This document shows positions 44,659-52,990 of a DNA stretch of 64,000 bases, piece by piece (the first letter of the stretch is position 1; the number at the start of each line of letters is the position of its first letter). The notes beneath the pieces were generated by a model. That model was not told the DNA's origin, searched no databases, and worked only from the letters and a program-made list of their open reading frames with translations. This DNA is from Paramagnetospirillum marisnigri (GTDB taxonomy: Bacteria; Pseudomonadota; Alphaproteobacteria; Rhodospirillales; Magnetospirillaceae), in contig NZ_LWQT01000088.1 in the NCBI RefSeq assembly GCF_001650715.1, positions 1 through 64,000 on the forward strand. Direction: 5' to 3'. The translations under genes and the position numbers were made by a program.

Positions 44659-47106
44659 TTACTCCACCTCGGCCAGGGCGTTGAATTCGTGGGCGTCCAG
44701 GCCCTTGACCCGTTCGGCCCAGGGATCGATCTGGGCGTAGGCTTGCGAGAACAGGAAACGGGCATGGGCGGCGGCGCGTCCGGCGGCGTCATCCACCACC
44801 CGCTTCTTGATGGACTCGATGCCGACCCGCTCGACCCAGGGCGCCATGCGTTCCAGGTAGCGGGCTTCCTCGCGGTAGATCTGCATGACGGCGCCGGAGT
44901 ATTCGAGAACCTCGGCCTCGGTGGCGACCCGGGCGAGATGGTCGGTGCCGCGCAGCTCGATGCCGCCATTGCCGCCGACCACGATGTCGTAGCCCGCCTC
45001 GACGCAGATGATGCCGATATCCTTGATGGTGGCCTCGGCGCAGTTGCGCGGGCAGCCCGACACCGCCAGCTTGACCTTGTGCGGCGTCCACGACCCCCAC
45101 ATCATGCGCTCCAGCTTGATGCCCAGGCCGGTGGAATCCTGGGTGCCGAACCGGCACCATTCCGAGCCGACGCAGGTCTTGACCGTGCGCAGGCCCTTGG
45201 CATAGCCGTGGCCCGATACCAGTCCGGCCTTGTTGAGATCGGCCCAGACGGCGGGAAGCTGTTCCTTCCTGACGCCCAGCAGGTCGATGCGCTGGCCGCC
45301 GGTGACCTTCACCGTGGGAATGGCGAACTTGTCGGCCACATCGGCGATGGCGCGCAGCTCGGCGGGCGTGGTGACGCCGCCCCACATGCGTGGGATCACC
45401 GAATAGGTGCCGTCCTTCTGGATATTGGCGTGGACCCGCTCGTTGATGAAGCGGCTCTGATTGTCATCCACGTATTCGGCGGGCCAGGCGCAGATCAGGT
45501 AGTAGTTGAGCGCCGGGCGGCATTTGGCGCAGCCATCGGCATGGCGCCAGCCCAGCGCGGCGCGGACGTCGTCCATGGTCTTGAGGTCCTGGGCGACGAT
45601 CTCGCGGCGGACCTGGTCATGGGACAGGTCGGTGCAGCCGCACATGCCCGCCGCCTTGGCCTCCACCACCTCGCCGGTGACATGGGCCAGGATGGCCTGG
45701 ACCACGCTCGCGCACTGGCCGCAAGAGGCGCTGGCCTTGGTATGGGCCTTGACCTCATCCAGGCTGGTCAGCCCCTTCTCGGTGATGGCCTTGACGATGG
45801 CGCCCTTGGAAACGCCGTTACAGCCGCAGACCTGGGCATCGTCTGCCATGGCGGCCACGTCCATGCCGCCCTTGCCCTTGCAGGCGTGGTCGGCATAGGC
45901 CTGGCCGAAGATCATGCGGTCGCGCATCTCGGCCACATCGGCCGCTTCCCGCATCAGCTGGAAGTACCAGTTGCCGTCGGCCACATCGCCATACATGACG
46001 GCGCCCACTAGCTTGCCATCGCGCAGCACCAGCTTCTTGTAGATGCCCTTGGCGGAGTCGCGGTAGATCAGCTCCTCGTCGGCCTCGTCCTGGGCCGCCA
46101 GCCGACCGGCGGAAAACACGTCGATGCCGGTGATCTTGAGGCGGGTGGACAGCGCCGGGGTGACATAGATGGCGTCGGCGTTCCCGGCCAGATGGGCGGC
46201 CGCCACCTTGGCCTGTTCCCACAGTGGCGCCACCAGGCCGAAGACCTGGCCGCGATGCTCGACGCATTCGCCGACGGAATAGATGGAGGAATCCGAGGTC
46301 CGCATGCCGTCGCCGACCACGATGCCGCGATTGACTTCGAGGCCCGCCGCCTTGGCCAGATCCACATTGGGGCGGATGCCGATGGCCACCACCACCAGAT
46401 CGGCGGGAACCTCGCGGCCATCGGCCAGCTTCAGCCCTTCGGCGCGCTCGGTGCCCATGACCTCCTCGGTCTGGCCGCCCATGAAGAAGTGCAGGCCGCG
46501 CTCGGTCAGGTCCTTCTGCAGCAGATGCCCGGCCTCGACGTCCAACTGGCGTTCCATCAAGGTGTCCATCAGATGGACCACGGCCACCGGCATGCCGCGA
46601 CGGCGCAGGCCCCAGGCCGCTTCCAGCCCCAGCAGACCGCCGCCGATGACCACGGCGCGCTGTCCGGCCTCGGCGGCGGCCAGCATCCTCTCCACGTCGG
46701 CGATATCGCGGAAGGCGACCACGCCGGGCAGGTCCAGGCCGGGCAGCGGCGGCATCAGCGGCTTGGAGCCGGTGGCCAGCAGCAGCCGGTCATAGGGAAC
46801 CACCAGGCCCGAGGCGGCGGTGACGGTCTTGGCGACCGGGTCGACGGCCACCACCGGGTCGCCGGCATGGAGCGCGATGTGGTTTTCGTCGTACCAGTCG
46901 CGCGAATTGATGATGATGTCGTCCACCGCCTTCTCGCCCGCCAGCACCGAGGACAGCATGATGCGGTTATAGTTGGGGTGAGGCTCGGCGCCGAACACGG
47001 TGATGTCGAAACGGGCCGGGGCGATGGCCAGCAATTCCTCGACGGTGCGCATGCCGGCCATGCCGTTGCCGACGACGACCAGCTTCTGGCGGGGGAGGGC
47101 GTTCAT
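44659..47106 (-). CDS. nirB: Nitrite reductase (NADH) large subunit
   Basis: This 815-residue enzyme has an N-terminal FAD/NAD domain (VVVGNGMAGMR, VVIGGGLLGLEAAWGL), two BFD-like 2Fe-2S segments (VCGCNGVSKGAI...SCGQC and MCGCTDLSH...GCAKC) and a siroheme/4Fe-4S nitrite reductase domain (KTCVGSEWCRFG, SGCPRNCAEA). It reduces nitrite by six electrons to ammonium. The ATG at 47106 follows AGGAGACCTGTC and overlaps the nasS stop. A longer frame upstream is antisense artefact over nasS. Confidence 0.96.
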   Translation of the reverse strand: MNALPRQKLVVVGNGMAGMRTVEELLAIAPARFDITVFGAEPHPNYNRIMLSSVLAGEKAVDDIIINSRDWYDENHIALHAGDPVVAVDPVAKTVTAASGLVVPYDRLLLATGSKPLMPPLPGLDLPGVVAFRDIADVERMLAAAEAGQRAVVIGGGLLGLEAAWGLRRRGMPVAVVHLMDTLMERQLDVEAGHLLQKDLTERGLHFFMGGQTEEVMGTERAEGLKLADGREVPADLVVVAIGIRPNVDLAKAAGLEVNRGIVVGDGMRTSDSSIYSVGECVEHRGQVFGLVAPLWEQAKVAAAHLAGNADAIYVTPALSTRLKITGIDVFSAGRLAAQDEADEELIYRDSAKGIYKKLVLRDGKLVGAVMYGDVADGNWYFQLMREAADVAEMRDRMIFGQAYADHACKGKGGMDVAAMADDAQVCGCNGVSKGAIVKAITEKGLTSLDEVKAHTKASASCGQCASVVQAILAHVTGEVVEAKAAGMCGCTDLSHDQVRREIVAQDLKTMDDVRAALGWRHADGCAKCRPALNYYLICAWPAEYVDDNQSRFINERVHANIQKDGTYSVIPRMWGGVTTPAELRAIADVADKFAIPTVKVTGGQRIDLLGVRKEQLPAVWADLNKAGLVSGHGYAKGLRTVKTCVGSEWCRFGTQDSTGLGIKLERMMWGSWTPHKVKLAVSGCPRNCAEATIKDIGIICVEAGYDIVVGGNGGIELRGTDHLARVATEAEVLEYSGAVMQIYREEARYLERMAPWVERVGIESIKKRVVDDAAGRAAAHARFLFSQAYAQIDPWAERVKGLDAHEFNALAEVE

Positions 47107-48299
47107 GACAGGTCTCCTGTATCGGCGGCCCGGCTGGCGGGCTCTTCGGGACGGTTGGCGCGCAGGGGGTCGAACACCGAACCGTCCAGCAAGAGGTCGG
47201 GACCCATGGCGATGGGGGCGGTGGCGCGGACCAGCATCCAGGGACCGGCATGCTCGCCCTCGGTCTTGTAGTCGGTGAGCGGCACCGCCAGGCCCAGGTC
47301 CTGGGCGGCGGCGCGATAGAGATCGGGACGGAACACCGCGTCGGCGGCGGCGCGGGCATCGGCGGCGGCGGGCAACTGGCCGCAGAGCTTCATGCGCTCC
47401 AGGTACCACATGGCCTGGGATCGCCAGGGGAAGTTGGCGGCGCGGGCATGGAAGGTGATCAGGTCCCAGGGCAGGCCGCCCTCGCCCAGCAGCGGCGCCC
47501 GCAGGGCATCGACCGGGGCGTTGATGTATTGCGGCTGGGCCAGCAGTTCGGCCAGTTCGGCCCGGTTGTCGTCGCACCACTTGGCGGCGCCGATCAGGGC
47601 GGTGAGCAGGGCGTGATGGGTCTCGGGGTGGTGGTCGAGCCAGTCGCGGGTGACGGCGAAAACCTTTTCCAGCCGCCCGGCGAAGATGTCGCCGCTGGTG
47701 GCCGCGATGCGGCCGAGACCCAGGCGGACGGCCAGGCTGCCCCAGGGCTCGCCGACGCAATAGCCGCTGATATTGCCTGCCGAGAGATAGGCGATCATCT
47801 GGGGCGGCGGCACCACCACGATGCGCACGTCGCGCTCGGGGTCGATCCCGGCGGCTTCCAGCCACAGGCGCAGTTCCATGGCGTGGGACGAGAAGGGATA
47901 GACCACGGCGAAGCTCATCACCGGTCGGCCCGCCGCCTTGTCCTCGGCGATCAGCGCCTTCAGCGCCGCCCTTGGCTCGGCCTCGCCCATGCGCTCCCAC
48001 AGGGCGTTGGCGAGGGTGATGGTGTTGCCGCCCAGGTTCAGGGCCATGCCCGCCACCATGGGGACCTTCAGCGGCGACAGGCCCAGGCTCATGGCCAGGG
48101 ACTGGGGCGCCAGCATCTGGGCGCCGTCCAGGGCGCCGACGGCGAGTTTGTCGCGCACCGAGGCCCAGGAGGCCTCGCGGGACAGCTCGACATCGAGTCC
48201 CATTTCCGAAAAGAAACCGCGTTCCTTGGCCACCACCAGCGGGGCGGCGTCGATTAGCGGCACCATGCCGAGCTTCAGGCGGGATTTTTCCAGCGCCAT
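47103..48299 (-). CDS. nasS: Nitrate sensor NasS (NrtA-like, cytoplasmic)
   Basis: The 398-residue protein is a paralogue of the periplasmic nitrate-binding NrtA but has no signal peptide (starts MALEKSRLKLGMVPLIDAAP). It keeps the ligand-domain segments VPPPQMIAYLSAGNISGYCVGEPWG and TRDWLDHHPETHHALL. In Azotobacter and Paracoccus such proteins (NasS) hold the antiterminator NasT inactive until nitrate binds. nasT lies in this locus, which supports the call. It lies between the transporter genes and nirB. Confidence 0.88.
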   Translation of the reverse strand: MALEKSRLKLGMVPLIDAAPLVVAKERGFFSEMGLDVELSREASWASVRDKLAVGALDGAQMLAPQSLAMSLGLSPLKVPMVAGMALNLGGNTITLANALWERMGEAEPRAALKALIAEDKAAGRPVMSFAVVYPFSSHAMELRLWLEAAGIDPERDVRIVVVPPPQMIAYLSAGNISGYCVGEPWGSLAVRLGLGRIAATSGDIFAGRLEKVFAVTRDWLDHHPETHHALLTALIGAAKWCDDNRAELAELLAQPQYINAPVDALRAPLLGEGGLPWDLITFHARAANFPWRSQAMWYLERMKLCGQLPAAADARAAADAVFRPDLYRAAAQDLGLAVPLTDYKTEGEHAGPWMLVRATAPIAMGPDLLLDGSVFDPLRANRPEEPASRAADTGDLS

Positions 48300-48321
48300 G
48301 ACGTCTCTCCCTTAGGGGTTC

Positions 48322-49113
48322 TCAGGCGGCCTTGGCCGGGGCGTGGCCGTGCAGGAACCGCAGCACCTCGGCCCGCAGATGGTTGAAATGCGGGTTGTCG
48401 GCCAGGTCCACCCGCGAGCGCGGCCGGGGCAGGTCGATATCGAGGATCTGGCCGATGCGGGCGGCGGGGCCGTTGGTCATCATCACGATGCGATCCGACA
48501 GCAGCACCGATTCGTCGACATCGTGGGTGATCATGATGACGGTGTTGCCCAGGCGGCCGTGGATTTCCATCAACGAGTCCTGGAGATGGGCGCGGGTCAG
48601 GGCGTCCAGGGCGCCGAAGGGCTCGTCCAGCAGCAGCACCTTGGGCTCCATGGCCAGGGCGCGGGCGATGCCGACCCGCTGCTTCATGCCGCCCGAGATT
48701 TCGCCCGGCTTCTTGTCCTTGGCGTGGTCCATGCGCACCAGCGACAGGTTGTGCAGCACCCAGTCGTGGCGCTCGGCCTTGCTCTTGGTGCGGCTCAGCA
48801 CCTTGTCCACCGCCATGCGCACATTGTCGTAGACGGTGAGCCAGGGCAGCAGCGAGTGGTTCTGGAACACCACGGCACGGTCGGGGCCGGGGCTGTCGAC
48901 CTCGCGGCCTTCCAGCAGCACGCCGCCCTCGGTGGCCTGCAGCAGACCGGCGACGATGTTGAGCAGGGTCGACTTGCCGCAGCCGGAATGGCCGATGACC
49001 GAGACGAACTCACCCTTGGCGATGCGCAGCACCACATCGTCCAGGGCGCGGAAGGTGCCCTTGTCGGAGCTGAAGGAGATGCCGACATTCTCGATGGACA
49101 GATAGGCGGACAT
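48322..49113 (-). CDS. nrtD: Nitrate ABC transporter ATP-binding protein
   Basis: The 263-residue ATPase has Walker A GHSGCGKST, Q-loop VFQNHSLLPWLTV, signature ISGGMKQR, Walker B VLLLDEPFGALD and the switch MITHD. The NHSLLPW segment is typical of NrtC/NrtD/SsuB/TauB ATPases. It energises nitrate uptake with NrtA and NrtB. A single ATPase gene is present, unlike the cyanobacterial NrtC/NrtD pair, so it presumably works as a homodimer. Confidence 0.92.
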   Translation of the reverse strand: MSAYLSIENVGISFSSDKGTFRALDDVVLRIAKGEFVSVIGHSGCGKSTLLNIVAGLLQATEGGVLLEGREVDSPGPDRAVVFQNHSLLPWLTVYDNVRMAVDKVLSRTKSKAERHDWVLHNLSLVRMDHAKDKKPGEISGGMKQRVGIARALAMEPKVLLLDEPFGALDALTRAHLQDSLMEIHGRLGNTVIMITHDVDESVLLSDRIVMMTNGPAARIGQILDIDLPRPRSRVDLADNPHFNHLRAEVLRFLHGHAPAKAA

Positions 49114-49124
49114 GGCGGTTCTCC

Positions 49125-49982
49125 TCAGTTGGAAAGCAGTTTGCCGACGAAGGTGATCAGGCGGTCGAGCATGAAGCCCACCAGACCCACATAGACCAGG
49201 GCCAGGATGATCTCGCTCATGAGCGAGCTGTTCCAGGCGTCCCAGATGAAGAAGCCGATGCCGACGCCGCCGATCAGCATCTCAGCCGCGATGATGGCCA
49301 GCCAGGACAGGCCGATGCCGATCTTGAGGCCGGTGAAGATGTAGGGCACCGTCGCCGGGATCACGATCTTGAAGAAGAACTCGATGGGCGACAGCCGCAG
49401 CACCAGGGCGACATTGCGGTAATCCTGGGGGATGTTGCGCACGCCGACGGCGGTGTTGAGGATGATGGGCCAGATGGAGGTGATGAAGATCACGAAGATG
49501 GCCGAGGGGTCGGCCTGGCGGAAGGCCGCCAGCGAGATGGGCAGCCAGGCCAGCGGCGGCACGGTGCGCAGCACCTGGAAGATGGGGTCCAGCGCGCGGA
49601 AGGCCAGGGTGCTCTGGCCGATCAGCACGCCCAGGAAGATACCGGCCACCGAGGACAGGGCGAAGCCCACCGCCACCCGCTTCAGCGAGGCGAAGATGTG
49701 CCAGAACAGGCCCTTGTCGACGCCGCCGTGATCGAAGAACGGGTCGACGATCAGCGGCCAGGTGGACTGGATCACCTTGACCGGGCCGGGCAGCAGGGCG
49801 TTGGGGCCGGAACAGGCCAGTTGCCAGACTCCCAGCAGCACGGCGAGGCCGAGGACCGGCGGCAAGACCCGCCCGGCGATCTCCCTGGCGGTCTTGGCCG
49901 CCTGGCTCTTGGCCAGCGGGCGTTTGGCGGGGGTGCTCGCCTCGGCGGGGGCGGCAGCGGTGATATTGCTTACCATGGTCAT
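49125..49982 (-). CDS. nrtB: Nitrate ABC transporter permease
   Basis: The 285-residue permease has a cytoplasmic N-terminus and about six transmembrane segments. The BPD-type EAA-like loop is in SIWPIILNTAVGVRNIPQDYRNVALVL and WLPISLAAFRQADPSAIFVIF is characteristic of the nitrate/sulfonate group. It lies 17 bp after nrtA and 11 bp before nrtD. Confidence 0.93.
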   Translation of the reverse strand: MTMVSNITAAAPAEASTPAKRPLAKSQAAKTAREIAGRVLPPVLGLAVLLGVWQLACSGPNALLPGPVKVIQSTWPLIVDPFFDHGGVDKGLFWHIFASLKRVAVGFALSSVAGIFLGVLIGQSTLAFRALDPIFQVLRTVPPLAWLPISLAAFRQADPSAIFVIFITSIWPIILNTAVGVRNIPQDYRNVALVLRLSPIEFFFKIVIPATVPYIFTGLKIGIGLSWLAIIAAEMLIGGVGIGFFIWDAWNSSLMSEIILALVYVGLVGFMLDRLITFVGKLLSN

Positions 49983-49999
49983 GCTGTCCTCCTGGTGCC

Positions 50000-51295
50000 T
50001 TAGGCGACGCGCTTGATGGCGAGGCTCTTCAGATAGGCGGCCGGATTGGCCGGATCGAACACCTTGCCGTCATAGAACTTCTCGACGCCGCGCGAGGTGG
50101 AGGCGGGGATATGGGCGGCGGGAACCGCCAGATCCTTGGCGGCGGCGCGCCAGATATCCTCGCGGTTGACCTGGGCGATCAGGCTCTTGGTGTCCAGGTC
50201 GGCGGGCTGGTAGCCCCAGCGGATGTTCTCGGTCAGGAACCACAGTTCGTGGCTCTGGAAGGGATAGGAGGCGAAGTCCTTCCAGAACTTCATGACATGG
50301 GGGCTTTTTTCCACCAGGCGGCCGTCGCCGTAATTGAGGAAGCCCGAGGCCCGCGCCACGATGTCCTCCACCGGCACCTTGAACCATTCGCGGCCCGAGA
50401 CGATCTTGCACATCTCCTCGATATTGGCCTCGCACCACTGGGCCGCTTCCAGCACCGCCATGGTCACCGCCTTGGCCGCCTTGGGGTTCTTCTCGACCCA
50501 GTCGGCGCGCATGGCCAGGCTCTTTTCCGGATGGTCCTTCCACAACTCGCCGGTGGTCACGGCGGAAAAGCCGATGCCCTGGTGGGCCAACTGGTCGTTC
50601 CACGGCTCGCCGACGCAGAAGGCCTCCATGGTGCCCACCTTCATATTGGCCACCATCTGGGGCGGCGGCACGGTGATGGTGGAGACGTCCTTGTCCGGGT
50701 CGATGCCGTTGGCGGCCAGCCAGTAGCGGATCCACATGTCGTGGGTGCCGCCGGGGAAGGTCATGGCCACCTTGATTTCCTTGCCCGCCGCCCGGGCCTT
50801 GGCCAGGGCCGGACCGAAGGCCTTGGCGTCGGTGGTCAGCTTCAGGTCCTTGTAGGCATTGGAGACCGAGATGCACTGACCGTTGGTGTTGAGCCGGGTC
50901 AGGATGTTCATGGGGACCTTGGCGTTGTTCTTGGTGATCCGGCCGGACGCCATCAGATAGGGCATGGGGGTCAGGATATGGGCGCCATCGATGCCGCCAC
51001 CGGCCGAGCCCAGTTCCAGATTGTCGCGGGTGGTGCCCCACGACGCCTGCTTCAGCACCTGGACATCGGGCATGCCGTGCTTGGCGAAGAAGCCCTTTTC
51101 CTTGGCGATGATCAGCGGCGAGGCATCGGTCAGGGCGATGAAGCCGAACGAGGCACCCTTGACCTCGGGAGCGTCGCCAACGGCGGCCCAGGCACCGGCG
51201 GGCAGGGCGGCGCGGGCGGCGGCCAGCACGGCGGCGGTGGCCAGGACGGAGCGGCGGGAAATTCCGGGGGCCCGATCGGAGGTCTTGGTGGTCAT
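50000..51295 (-). CDS. nrtA: Nitrate ABC transporter substrate-binding protein
   Basis: The 431-residue periplasmic protein starts with a twin-arginine signal (ISRRSVLATAAV, R14-R15) and a hydrophobic stretch ending near AGAWA. The nitrate-binding fold shows as DGAHILTPMPYLMASG, FPGGTHDMWIRYWLAANG and VPPPQMVANMKVGTMEAFCVGEPWN. It is the first gene after the ANTAR leader. The start follows the leader GAGGGACAAACCATC. Confidence 0.95.
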   Translation of the reverse strand: MTTKTSDRAPGISRRSVLATAAVLAAARAALPAGAWAAVGDAPEVKGASFGFIALTDASPLIIAKEKGFFAKHGMPDVQVLKQASWGTTRDNLELGSAGGGIDGAHILTPMPYLMASGRITKNNAKVPMNILTRLNTNGQCISVSNAYKDLKLTTDAKAFGPALAKARAAGKEIKVAMTFPGGTHDMWIRYWLAANGIDPDKDVSTITVPPPQMVANMKVGTMEAFCVGEPWNDQLAHQGIGFSAVTTGELWKDHPEKSLAMRADWVEKNPKAAKAVTMAVLEAAQWCEANIEEMCKIVSGREWFKVPVEDIVARASGFLNYGDGRLVEKSPHVMKFWKDFASYPFQSHELWFLTENIRWGYQPADLDTKSLIAQVNREDIWRAAAKDLAVPAAHIPASTSRGVEKFYDGKVFDPANPAAYLKSLAIKRVA

Positions 51296-51327
51296 GATGG
51301 TTTGTCCCTCTTTGGCTGAACCAAAAA

Positions 51328-51393
51328 CAAAAAAGGCGTTCCGCGGAGCGACGCAGACCCCAAGGGGCAGCGCTGGTCCGTGGAACGCCTTTG
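51328..51393 (-). terminator. Leader terminator of the nitrate operon
   Basis: In the transcript the arms GGCGTTCC-A-CGG and CCG-C-GGAACGCC pair around an inner CCCC-TT-GGGG hairpin, and are followed by TTTTTTGTTTTT. It lies 33 bp upstream of nrtA, so transcription would stop before the structural genes unless antitermination occurs. Confidence 0.88.
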
Positions 51394-51405
51394 TTCCTGG
51401 CCCGG

Positions 51406-51423
51406 CCCGGCGTCATTGCCGGG
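51406..51423 (-). ncRNA. ANTAR-type target hairpin P2 in the nrt leader
   Basis: The RNA CCCGGC-AATGAC-GCCGGG has a 6-bp stem and a six-base loop with A at position 1 and G at position 4, the known ANTAR target loop. It stands just upstream of the leader terminator. Its role as a NasT binding site is inferred from the pattern and the nearby nasT. Confidence 0.82.
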
Positions 51424-51450
51424 TGGGCCGCTCAATCTGGGGAAGGAGAC

Positions 51451-51466
51451 CTCTCGCCATTGAGAG
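51451..51466 (-). ncRNA. ANTAR-type target hairpin P1 in the nrt leader
   Basis: The RNA CTCTC-AATGGC-GAGAG has a 5-bp stem and a six-base loop with A1 and G4, like P2. The two hairpins are 27 nt apart. Tandem hexaloop hairpins before a terminator are the target of NasT/NasR-type ANTAR proteins. Confidence 0.8.
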
Positions 51467-51490
51467 TTGGCCGCCTTCGTCTTGCACTGC

Positions 51491-51507
51491 AGCAAGGAGC
51501 GTGCCAG
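51491..51507 (-). promoter_or_regulatory. Sigma-54 promoter of the nitrate operon
   Basis: On the minus strand CTGGCACG-CTCC-TTGCT matches the RpoN consensus YTGGCACGNNNNTTGCW fully, with the -24 GG and -12 GC at correct spacing. The expected start is about 12 bases on, upstream of both ANTAR hairpins. NtrC-type activation by nitrogen limitation is therefore likely; no NtrC site was identified. Confidence 0.88.
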
Positions 51508-51601
51508 TGACAAAAGTCACGGGATTTAAGGGGATTGGCAAACGGGGGATTTTAGATACGCCTAAAAAATAGGCTTATGGCGAGCATTGCCTAAAAAAGG
51601 G

Positions 51602-52180
51602 CTAGCCCAGCAGCTCGGCGGCCTCGATGACCTTGTTGGCCACATCGATCAGTCGAAGCTTCTGGTCCATGGCCATCTTGCGCAGCAAGCCATGGGCGGC
51701 ATCCTCCTCGATCTGGCGCCGCTTCATCAAGATGCCCTTGGCCTTCTCAATCTGCTTGCGCTCGGCCAAGGTGCTCTTGGCCTTGTCCAACTGGGCGCGC
51801 AGGTCCTGGAACTGGGCGAAGCGGGCGATGGCCACGTCGATCACCGGCTTCACGCGACTGGGGTTGAGGCCGTCGACCACATAGGCGGACACCCCGGCTT
51901 CCACCGCTGCCTTGATGGTTTCGGGCTTGCCGTCCTGGGCGAACATCACCACCGGGCGGTTCTGCTCGATTCCTACCCGGCGCATGTCTTCCAGGATGTC
52001 GCGGTCCGGAGAGTCGATGTCGACGATGATGACGTCGGCGGCGAGTTCCGCCACCTTGGCATGCAGGCCGGTGCCGCTGGTCAGCACCGCGACCACGACG
52101 AAGCCGTCGCTTTCCAGTGCCGCCTTCACCAGGGCGGCCCGGTCACGTTCGTCATCGACCACGATCACCCGCAGTCCCAT
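51602..52180 (-). CDS. nasT: ANTAR-domain antiterminator NasT
   Basis: The 192-residue protein has a receiver domain (D10, D54 in IIVDID) and a C-terminal ANTAR RNA-binding domain (about 130-190, KQIEKAKGILMKRRQIEEDAAHGLLRKMAM). The usual receiver Lys is replaced within YVVDGL, as in NasT proteins. It is held by NasS without nitrate and binds leader hairpins when released. It lies 307 bp upstream of nrtA, separated by the promoter and leader. A short hairpin GGGCTAGCCC with TTTTTT covers its stop codon and may terminate its own transcript. Confidence 0.92.
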   Translation of the reverse strand: MGLRVIVVDDERDRAALVKAALESDGFVVVAVLTSGTGLHAKVAELAADVIIVDIDSPDRDILEDMRRVGIEQNRPVVMFAQDGKPETIKAAVEAGVSAYVVDGLNPSRVKPVIDVAIARFAQFQDLRAQLDKAKSTLAERKQIEKAKGILMKRRQIEEDAAHGLLRKMAMDQKLRLIDVANKVIEAAELLG

Positions 52181-52371
52181 GCCAATCCTCTACGCCTGTG
52201 CTCCGCACCGAGCGGTGCATGGCCCATGCCATAGCACGGCGGTACGGCGGGGCGCCATACAGGTCGCCATGATACTTGTTTAGGGCCGGAGCGGCTGGTC
52301 GGGCTTGCCTAAATTCCAGGCAATGCGATTGTCCCTTCGGCCCGCCCGAAGTTACTGGTAGTGTCACGCAT

Positions 52372-52974
52372 ATGAAATCCCTGGGGAGGGGCGTGGTGAT
52401 CTGGATCGTGGTTCGTGTGGCGATGGCCTTGTCCGTGCTGCTGTCGGCCGAGGCATTGGCAGGCGGCAAGAAGGAAGGCGCGGGCGAAAGCGGCGGCGGT
52501 GCCACCTCGCCCATCGCCAGCACAGCTTCCGGCCCGCGCGAGAAGACCATCGCTCCGGAACAGGCGGGCGAAAGCCTGGGCGACGTGTCGCTGGCGGCTT
52601 CCATGCTGGCGGGGGCCGGGGCCGGCAAGTGCCGCATGAACTTCGTGCTGTTCAACAATTCCTCCGCCACCATCGCCTTGGGCATGGTGGGAACCTCGGT
52701 CAGCAGCAAGGGTGACATCCTGGACAACTGGGTGATCAATATCGGGGCGCTGGCTCCGGGGGGGCAGACGGCGCGGCTGTTTTCCTGCGCCATCGGTGCT
52801 GCGCAATTGAGCTTCTCCCCCTTGGCCGATTTCGGGACGCCGCCCATCAAATGTCTCAACGCCAAGCAGGAAGTCGAATCCTGTGCCGTGGGCATGAAAA
52901 TCCGCTCGACCCTGCCCATGATCGAGAAAGACCAGATCAAGCCGCCGGAGCCGGCCGGCGGCAAGAAGCATTAG
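52372..52974 (+). CDS. Secreted protein of unknown function
   Basis: The 200-residue protein has a signal peptide (about residues 8-31, IWIVVRVAMALSVLLSAEALA) followed by a Gly/Lys/Ser-rich segment and a beta-rich domain with a few cysteines (GKCRMNFVLFNNSSATIALG, LFSCAIG, IKCLNAKQEVESCAVG). The four cysteines could form two disulfides. It is not a family I recognise. It lies 16 bp before an unusual response regulator gene, in one operon. It is divergent from nasT across 191 bp. Confidence 0.7.
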   Translation: MKSLGRGVVIWIVVRVAMALSVLLSAEALAGGKKEGAGESGGGATSPIASTASGPREKTIAPEQAGESLGDVSLAASMLAGAGAGKCRMNFVLFNNSSATIALGMVGTSVSSKGDILDNWVINIGALAPGGQTARLFSCAIGAAQLSFSPLADFGTPPIKCLNAKQEVESCAVGMKIRSTLPMIEKDQIKPPEPAGGKKH

Positions 52975-52990
52975 GAGGTACGGAGATCAG

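Noticed and set aside
44659-48000. Possible 1113-residue NirB with N-terminal extension
   Set aside because: The extension overlaps nasS in another frame and is Arg-rich nonsense. The ATG at 47106 begins the FAD domain and has AGGAGA upstream.
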